NCBI GenBank assembly: GCA_020052545.1
Contig: JAGVOV010000003.1
Span: forward strand, 1-7,033
Origin: an archaeon
GTDB taxonomy: Archaea; Nanobdellota; Nanobdellia; Woesearchaeales; JAGVOV01
Direction of reading: 5' to 3'
Length of the DNA stretch: 7,033 bases
The notes beneath the pieces are model-generated. The model was not told where the DNA came from, did no database searches, and saw nothing but the letters and a program-made list of their open reading frames with translations. The translations under genes and the position numbers were made by a program. Shown piece by piece: positions 6,001-7,033 of this stretch; positions within the stretch are counted from its first letter, which is position 1; each line of letters begins with the position of its first letter.

Positions 6001-7021
6001 TGCCGAGCTCTGTAACAAATATTATCCCATCTGTGACTTTTATCTTCCTGCTCTTTGTTGCCTTAAGTGTGTCGACCTTTATGAAGTAAGATTTGTCAAA
6101 TCTGACATTGAACGACTGCATATCAGCATTGGTCAGGTTCTCATGTCTCGCTATCTTGCCCCTCACATTTTTTGATGTTATCTCTATTACTGCAGACGCC
6201 TTCTTCTGGGCCCTGATCCTTAAGATATCCTTTGCTTTAGCCACGGTCACATTGCCGCTGACTTTTATCACATAATCCAATGCATTGAAGCTTGCCAGGA
6301 AATTTGCCTTGCTCGCAAATCTTCCTTTTTCGATATTCCAGACAATTTCAGAGATGTTCACACCGAAATCCTTTTTCCTTTCTACTGTATAAGCGCTGTC
6401 AGGATATATTATGAATCCCTCGTAAAGGAAAGCACCTTCCGGAACTGTAGCTGCTGGGTTCACAGTCACGGAAAAGTTATTGCTCTTTGTGAACAGCTTC
6501 CCGTCGCTTGCGGTGAAGAATAAATCCTGCCTGCCTATGAATCCGGGCTCTGGCCTGAGCATGACAAGGCCGTCTTTGATTATTATGTTCATCCCTTTCA
6601 CTTGACTCACATTGAAGCTCAGCTTATCTGCGTCGTAGAAATAATCGTAAAGATTGATGAGGTTCGTGAGGCCATCTATTGTAAGGTTCTTTATCTTCTG
6701 CCTCACGCTCAGGTTCTGCAGCCTTACGACACCGTTGCCGTACACTTTTATAGGCACATAGACTGTTATGTTAGGCTGCTTCAGCAGATAGCTGTTGAGC
6801 TGGCCTGTGAAATCTATTTTGATGTTGCTCACATTCACAAAATCAATACCATCATTGCCTATGTCAATGTCAACATCGCTGCCTCGGACGAAGACCGTTG
6901 CAGAGTCTGCCCTGACATTCTTCGCTATCTTTATGTATGCTGTGTCCGAATATTTCACCGCAACTGCGGCTGTCGCTAGAAGAATGACAAAAAGCACCCC
7001 GAGCAAAATCTTCTTTCTCAT
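1..7021 (-). CDS. giant multidomain cell-surface protein (Ig-like, cadherin-like and jelly-roll modules), C-terminus beyond window
   Basis: The frame is open over 2340 codons with no in-frame stop. The ATG at 7021 is chosen because it begins a clear signal sequence (MRKK followed by a hydrophobic core). The preceding 12 bases (GATAGAGAAAAC) are purine-rich but hold no strong ribosome binding site, and no in-frame stop separates the ATG from the window edge. After the signal the protein is a chain of beta-sandwich modules: cadherin-like (118-188), two jelly-rolls (512-702, 803-926), paired 'PDL' modules (944-1061, 1985-2091), Cys-paired Ig-like domains (1126-1204, 1349-1424, 2204-2290) and three tandem repeats (1594-1958). 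Cysteines are few and locally paired, and N-X-S/T sequons are very frequent. No catalytic motif was recognised. The likely role is a glycosylated envelope protein or adhesin, inferred from architecture alone. Arginine AGG/AGA and isoleucine ATA preference suggests an archaeon. The real C-terminus, and any C-terminal membrane anchor, is not visible. Confidence 0.96.
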   Translation of the reverse strand, partial: MRKKILLGVLFVILLATAAVAVKYSDTAYIKIAKNVRADSATVFVRGSDVDIDIGNDGIDFVNVSNIKIDFTGQLNSYLLKQPNITVYVPIKVYGNGVVRLQNLSVRQKIKNLTIDGLTNLINLYDYFYDADKLSFNVSQVKGMNIIIKDGLVMLRPEPGFIGRQDLFFTASDGKLFTKSNNFSVTVNPAATVPEGAFLYEGFIIYPDSAYTVERKKDFGVNISEIVWNIEKGRFASKANFLASFNALDYVIKVSGNVTVAKAKDILRIRAQKKASAVIEITSKNVRGKIARHENLTNADMQSFNVRFDKSYFIKVDTLKATKSRKIKVTDGIIFVTELGNKANGRNVQVELKLPDSSEADVDSILDLEDTNVDQNSSMINAQINGKLKGIFNKTKRINADIKLGSKTLKLSNLNLSNGSIDMPYEELATRRYSIGGIELKNAFSLDTSKLLYSPGSMNIFAVGEAIYKCKDWNFASQSCLGIWSKIRDTVPGNWYTLNISPEDPGYAQAGVIFFDDMELGGYANASRWTHSVTAGTDTFGLDKSIAYSGNSSYSDSPPHLTVDYPAATAREARLTTPMFNLTGFTTANATWQWQYEVQQQNSSHCNDALLIDISSNNGVTYKVNHTIFSGNLKIIQGGGNPRETNNTYATCGNQTTWTKEAGNLTKFVGNENVSIRFILATDNSVGNSGFAIDDVLVSGYEVKGPYISGPTFKPSTTNITKWSLFNVSLRDITQPNIKAANITMQWTNTSRKVYALTENPFSSTKTTLNLLAAIVYVAALNASRVDFNDTADSLANYDNPQLDFDTILVVGKFHSDSCNPSYLEYLNNIDLSGQTNALFKLRWGTGAGTWDAGDCYYMNYYNGAWTGDKQVNCNDNPAGNYPTMSTLSTKLGSSNMTSNFRFRFKTGQNSNNEEFYADNISVTSWKTDADANEMPKIISRVMEDYVSSPTSIKVTVQVDAYTPVASIAKVTTKPDLVLELYNSTKWVTIANFNLPGSYLGAGSDATHRNFSLTSSDSSVLNAWASNPANRNVRVIGRYLDYADPTKIDKINYTKIFVQFNGSFYKNSFQINLTDLRSVGVNNLTTINASDAFGNVNESNYTTVKLTVYGFAKVVIGPRPGAVLNFGENSNITCIVSDNTTGTLIKNYNVSIFDNSTGFLGWGMTNASGIFNITRTINNPTNFSCQLLVNQTNNPNVYYYRSMINSQNLDWQIVTKDTIVPWWSKWNVSKNGVNITNGVKINRTDTAKAFAYWKDNVQLKYAYLLHNGSGTLTNYSITPFPQYVNRSWANYTFDFSNGVEWKVGRKNISRIYGIDGTEYVNYTKPSKWFDLYGIINLTRIRFNDTIVSQGEPFYSMCRVRDYGNISVAGYSVTLRDNKTGLLGTNITNSTGWASRKIILVNVGNHTISCNITDVVGDYYYMQNPLELNKTIAIQSDTVNPNLYNYSVYNKIMQKNGTATFKANVSDNSGTVYVYINLTYPNGAASAGLASLIGKNYVYSFSNTSLDGIYKYQITLKDGIGNTNKSMIGNLQVIGRRASISLQTNQTNFKAGFGTGYGNGKNVTLKDYKNWTSADQEAGTLNGSITTDNTGAVAYYIDSDAESTTVSTAYVNKIGMNPVMETGYYFVLATAQLRGTNTGNRQKAQLLIDNEEIGNVSARPDETNVESYAQEFAVSRIQYLSAGNHNLNITYRTDNAGATVGIKNARIVALKLDPSNYYFVERNTSSSQGGTTFVDVLAKNVSITYPGHYMIVTTSQAASDSTTNGIKQGLYVDGINVSQTMDVPENTLDNMDMHLFSLQYFTPGLHTMRLEHAGMAAATTAKTERARMSIFRLSDFFFYDGKNNSVYTTTGSTTNVSMMEHNFSVSSAANYLVMVHGLHSGDSSNSLARNGNLGYRIDETEYGYGDYVLSRNTEGLGFFSIKNISLASGAHTINVTLRDRGLSVPDPGVGPLWSVALRLRKGPGFLTDQNQSYTNYTGFGGSNYTKISDVKIDVQATSYNASKSELMKSKAPDLEVRLYDGSTYNNYNYTCGLNAKYGTHGKFNYNCTKVITKASILNVWNKSTNRRIQVRAINMDQGDAYIKDWIYWNATFARVSTPAKIENFANWGMNDTLLMQVQKYNSTIGKWQLESTRVNQSYEYNASQVRNVSQIWFANGWKPDYNTTLGWYRVYAALMNASKQVRVAFNTISLNDTYNFTVRYLKITPLRPQNISYGNTTSINASIMINNTYVTQQNCVYTLDGTANQTMAFKAAIKVYWRRTSSLSLGPHNIRFYCNDTQGWTTTEKKIYFAMTDWWAPNVNITRPLNGTKFNNSAIVNITANVTDNRSSVDEVWVNITGPQG
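2..148 (-). other. start of a further Ig-like domain, cut by the window edge (residues 2292-2340)
   Basis: It begins DWWAPNVNITRPLNGTKFNN and continues 'VNITANVTDNRSSVDEVWVNITGP'. This is the 'aP.v.i..P.nGt.fn.s..vniTanvtDn..vdeVwvnitgP' opening of bacterial and archaeal Ig-like repeats. Only the first half is visible. Such domains usually come in series, so more copies may follow beyond position 1. Confidence 0.7.
152..412 (-). other. Cys-paired Ig-like domain of the 'YCND' type (residues 2204-2290)
   Basis: The domain opens PLRPQNISYGNTTS, has CVYTLDGTANQT (C2234), then LGPHNIRFYCNDTQGW (C2273) and a closing KKIYFAM. From memory, the pattern 'C.Y.LDG..N.T ... L..G.HN+.fYC.D..Gn' is a common Ig-like module in very large archaeal surface proteins. 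The two Cys, 39 residues apart, would form the Ig-type disulfide. Confidence 0.65.
413..724 (-). other. unassigned beta domain (residues 2100-2203)
   Basis: It begins IENFANWGMNDTLLMQ and continues with 'YNSTIGKWQLES', 'WFANGWKPDYNTTLGWYRVYAAL' and 'TYNFTVRYLKITP'. The middle resembles the 'tGwYrvya.l.n.S' strand pairs of CARDB-like beta domains. It has about nine N-X-S/T sites and no Cys. Family placement is uncertain. Confidence 0.4.
749..1069 (-). repeat. 'PDL..LY' beta module, copy 2 (residues 1985-2091)
   Basis: It is paralogous to residues 944-1061, about 1040 residues earlier. Landmarks are DVKIDVQATSYN (1988-1999), KAPDLEVRLYDG (2009-2020), ILNVW, and NRRIQVRAIN, with a closing strand DWIYWNATF (2083-2091). 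Unlike copy 1 it carries two Cys, C2030 and C2046, bracketing a Gly/Asn/Tyr-rich loop. The family is not recognised. Confidence 0.6.
1148..1519 (-). repeat. tandem beta repeat T3 (residues 1835-1958)
   Basis: Third repeat. It starts FFFYDGKNN and has ANYLVMVHGL, NLGYRIDETE (D1897), LASGAHTINV (G1928, H1930) and a terminal LWSVALRLRKG. It is slightly longer than T1 and T2 because of a 'RGLSVPDPGVG' insertion before the last strand. No Cys. Confidence 0.6.
1526..1876 (-). repeat. tandem beta repeat T2 (residues 1716-1832)
   Basis: Second repeat. It starts NYYFVERN and has GHYMIVTTSQ, QGLYVDGIN (D1772), FTPGLHTMRL (G1803, H1805) and a terminal RARMSIFRL. The Asp-to-Gly distance is 31 residues, against 34 in T1 and 31 in T3. 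No Cys. Only a few residues separate it from its neighbours. Confidence 0.6.
1889..2242 (-). repeat. tandem beta repeat T1 (residues 1594-1711)
   Basis: First of three consecutive repeats with a common plan: an aromatic start (YYID), 'GYYFVLATAQ', a strand ending in Asp (QLLIDNE, D1648), LSAGNHNLNI (G1682, H1684) and a terminal NARIVALKL. It has no Cys. The fold looks like a carbohydrate-binding-module-type beta-sandwich, but I cannot place the family. Confidence 0.6.
2423..2716 (-). other. Ig-like domain following copy B (residues 1436-1533)
   Basis: It begins SDTVNPNLYNYS and continues 'NGTATFKANVSDNSGTVYVYINLTYPNG', then 'SLDGIYKYQITLKDGIGNTN', and closes at 'GNLQVIG'. The A.v.DnsG..v......G and 'dG.Y.y.itl.D..GN' features are typical of Ig-like domains in surface proteins. 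No Cys. The stretch from 1534 to 1593 that follows ('GFGTGYGNGKNVTLKDY') is unassigned. Confidence 0.55.
2750..2977 (-). repeat. Cys-paired Ig-like repeat, copy B (residues 1349-1424)
   Basis: It is paralogous to residues 1126-1204. Landmarks are QGEPFYSMCRV (C1357), LRDNKTGLLG (1374-1383), TNSTGW and GNHTISCNIT (C1409), followed by a YYY run (1418-1420). The Cys spacing is 52, against 51 in copy A. The shared core is D-N-x-T-G-x-L-G, then T-N-x-x-G, then a second Cys and Y-Y-Y. At the protein level the copies are clearly diverged, so the duplication is old. Confidence 0.65.
3032..3373 (-). other. Ig-like domain following copy A (residues 1217-1330)
   Basis: It begins KDTIVPWWSKWNVS, like the 'DttPP.ws....' openings of many archaeal Ig-like surface domains. 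It continues with 'AKAFAYWKDNVQLKYAYLLHNGSG' and 'SWANYTFDFSNGVEWKVG'. It has about nine N-X-S/T sites and no Cys. It separates the two Cys-paired repeats. The assignment is by pattern only. Confidence 0.45.
3410..3646 (-). repeat. Cys-paired Ig-like repeat, copy A (residues 1126-1204)
   Basis: It is paralogous to residues 1349-1424. It starts FGENSNITCIV with C1134, continues IFDNSTGFLG and TNASG, and ends NFSCQLLVNQ with C1185 and a YYY run (1198-1200). The two Cys are 51 residues apart, as expected for strands B and F of an Ig-like fold. It carries seven or eight N-X-S/T sites. Resemblance to invasin or transthyretin-like 'TN.sG.f' domains is possible. Confidence 0.65.
3839..4192 (-). repeat. 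'PDL..LY' beta module, copy 1 (residues 944-1061)
   Basis: This protein-level repeat is related to residues 1985-2091. Shared landmarks are IKVTVQVDAY near 955, KPDLVLELYN at 974-983, the string VLNAW, and NRNVRVIGR, with a closing strand 'TKIFVQFNG'. It has no Cys. The next 60 residues (to about 1110) are another Ig-like stretch with 'INLTDLRSVGVNNLTTINASD'. The family is not recognised. Confidence 0.6.
4244..4615 (-). other. jelly-roll domain 2 (residues 803-926)
   Basis: Visible landmarks are SYLEYLNNIDLSGQ (after C819), ALFKLRWGTG, WDAGDCYYMNYYNGAW (851-866), then 'NFRFRFKTG' and EEFYADNISVTSW ending at 926. This is the usual jelly-roll series of a strand ending in 'idLSG', an 'alF+..w' strand, 'gD..yv.y.nG.W', '.n...iRF....' and a closing '.yiDni.v'. 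It has three Cys (819, 856, 874), placed differently from domain 1, so the two are not recent duplicates. The front part is shorter than in domain 1. Asn codons across this block are almost all AAT. Confidence 0.65.
4616..4915 (-). other. unassigned inter-domain segment with a hydrophobic patch (residues 703-802)
   Basis: After 'GPYISGPTFKPSTTNIT' the segment carries five N-X-S/T sites and then LNLLAAIVYVAAL (769-781). By eye this is the most hydrophobic run after the signal peptide. At 13 residues it is short for a membrane-spanning helix. The segment ends at 'LDFD', where the second jelly-roll starts. No family is recognised. Confidence 0.35.
4916..5488 (-). other. jelly-roll domain 1, MAM / immune-inhibitor-A-like (residues 512-702)
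   Basis: The order of motifs matches the concanavalin-like jelly-roll seen in MAM and immune inhibitor A C-terminal domains: FFDDMELGG (514-522), a W and 'YSGNSSYS' early on, 'ARLTTPMFNLTG', then W-x-W-x-Y, ALLIDISSNNGVTY (609-622), 'TTWTKEAGNLTKFVGNENVSIRF', and a closing GFAIDDVLVSGYE (690-702). C606 and C652 may form a disulfide. Such domains usually bind glycans or proteins and add stability; no ligand can be named here. Confidence 0.75.
5495..5626 (-). other. Cys-X9-Cys segment (residues 466-509)
   Basis: A compact segment reads AIYKCKDWNFASQSCLGIW and then VPGNWYTLNISPEDPGYAQ. C470 and C480 are nine residues apart and bracket a D-W-N-F core, which suggests a small disulfide loop. From memory, similar 'C.DW.....C.G.W...PG..Y...l.peDPg' stretches occur in large archaeal surface proteins. 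It leads directly into the first jelly-roll domain. Confidence 0.5.
5627..6454 (-). other. lysine-rich unassigned region (residues 190-465)
   Basis: About 275 residues with no family I recognise. It has several basic clusters (ERKKDF, RIRAQKKAS, KATKSRKIKV, FNKTKRIN), no Cys, and only about six N-X-S/T sites, far fewer than the rest of the protein. Strand-like alternation continues throughout. An acidic stretch (DSSEADVDSILDLEDTNVD) lies near residues 355-375. The different composition suggests a distinct role, such as a membrane- or wall-proximal stalk, but this is inference. Confidence 0.45.
6458..6670 (-). other. cadherin-like / CADG-type Ig-fold domain (residues 118-188)
   Basis: The segment follows the cadherin-like pattern 'L..YF.D.D..L.F ... 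G.v.l.P.pgF.G...l.FtAsDG.....s..F.VtV'. Visible pieces are YDYFYDADKLSF (125-136), LRPEPGFIG (155-163), FFTASDG (168-174) and FSVTVNP (183-189). The acidic positions D130, D132 and D173 lie where calcium-binding residues usually sit. The usual DPDGD turn is shortened to D-A-D-K, so calcium binding is uncertain. The assignment rests on motif recognition from memory. Confidence 0.7.
6671..6955 (-). other. N-terminal beta-rich segment of the mature protein (residues 23-117), unassigned
   Basis: Alternating hydrophobic and polar residues predict beta strands (for example VDIDIG near 50, ITVYVPIKVYG near 90). It carries four N-X-S/T sites and no Cys. I do not recognise a family. It joins directly to the cadherin-like domain and may supply its first strands. 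Confidence 0.4.
6959..7021 (-). other. N-terminal Sec signal peptide (residues 1-21)
   Basis: The protein starts with a basic n-region (M-R-K-K), then about 12 hydrophobic residues (ILLGVLFVILLA), then T-A-A-V-A followed by V-K-Y-S-D. A-V-A at 19-21 fits a type I signal peptidase site, with cleavage after A21. There is no Cys for a lipobox, and no Gly before the hydrophobic core as in archaeal class III (pilin-type) signals. If it is not cleaved, the same segment could act as an N-terminal membrane anchor. Confidence 0.85.
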
Positions 7022-7033
7022 GTTTTCTCTATC

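Noticed and set aside
1..7021. Possible frameshift or pseudogene in such a long gene
   Set aside because: No in-frame stop occurs in 2340 codons, and domain motifs keep appearing in the same frame from the signal peptide to the last Ig-like half-domain.
6959..7021. Lipoprotein or class III (pilin-type) signal instead of a Sec signal
   Set aside because: There is no Cys after the hydrophobic core, so no lipobox, and no basic-Gly cleavage site before it. A-V-A after the core fits ordinary signal peptidase I.
7022..7033. Promoter or strong ribosome binding site upstream of the start
   Set aside because: Only 12 bases are available. They are purine-rich but contain no clear GGAGG or GGTGA core, and a promoter would lie outside the window.

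Overview
The window is filled by a single gene on the minus strand. One reading frame is open from an ATG at 7021 to the left edge at position 1. I read every codon and found no in-frame TAA, TAG or TGA across 2340 complete codons, so the product is at least 2340 residues long and its C-terminus lies beyond the window. Only 12 bases precede the start codon. I see no RNA gene, CRISPR array, insertion sequence or complete intergenic region.

The product looks like a giant secreted or cell-surface protein built from beta-sandwich modules. In order it has: a Sec-type signal sequence; an unassigned beta-rich segment; a cadherin-like domain; a lysine-rich region I do not recognise; a short Cys-X9-Cys segment; two jelly-roll (MAM / immune-inhibitor-A-like) domains; the first copy of a 'PDL..LY' module; two paralogous Ig-like domains, each with a Cys pair and each followed by another Ig-like domain; three tandem repeats of about 120 residues; the second copy of the 'PDL..LY' module; one more unassigned beta domain; a Cys-paired Ig-like domain; and the start of another Ig-like domain cut by the window edge. 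I recognised no catalytic domain. The 15 cysteines fall in seven local groups. By hand count there are about 115 N-X-S/T sequons, roughly one per 20 residues. Both facts fit a glycosylated, disulfide-braced protein outside the membrane.

The organism is most likely an archaeon. Arginine is mostly AGG/AGA, isoleucine is often ATA, and the Asn/Thr/Ser-rich Ig-like modules ending in motifs such as FYCND resemble, from memory, very large surface proteins of DPANN archaea (the Woesearchaeota/Pacearchaeota neighbourhood). This placement is an inference without a marker gene. A role in the cell envelope, adhesion or cell-cell contact is plausible, but the sequence does not show it directly.
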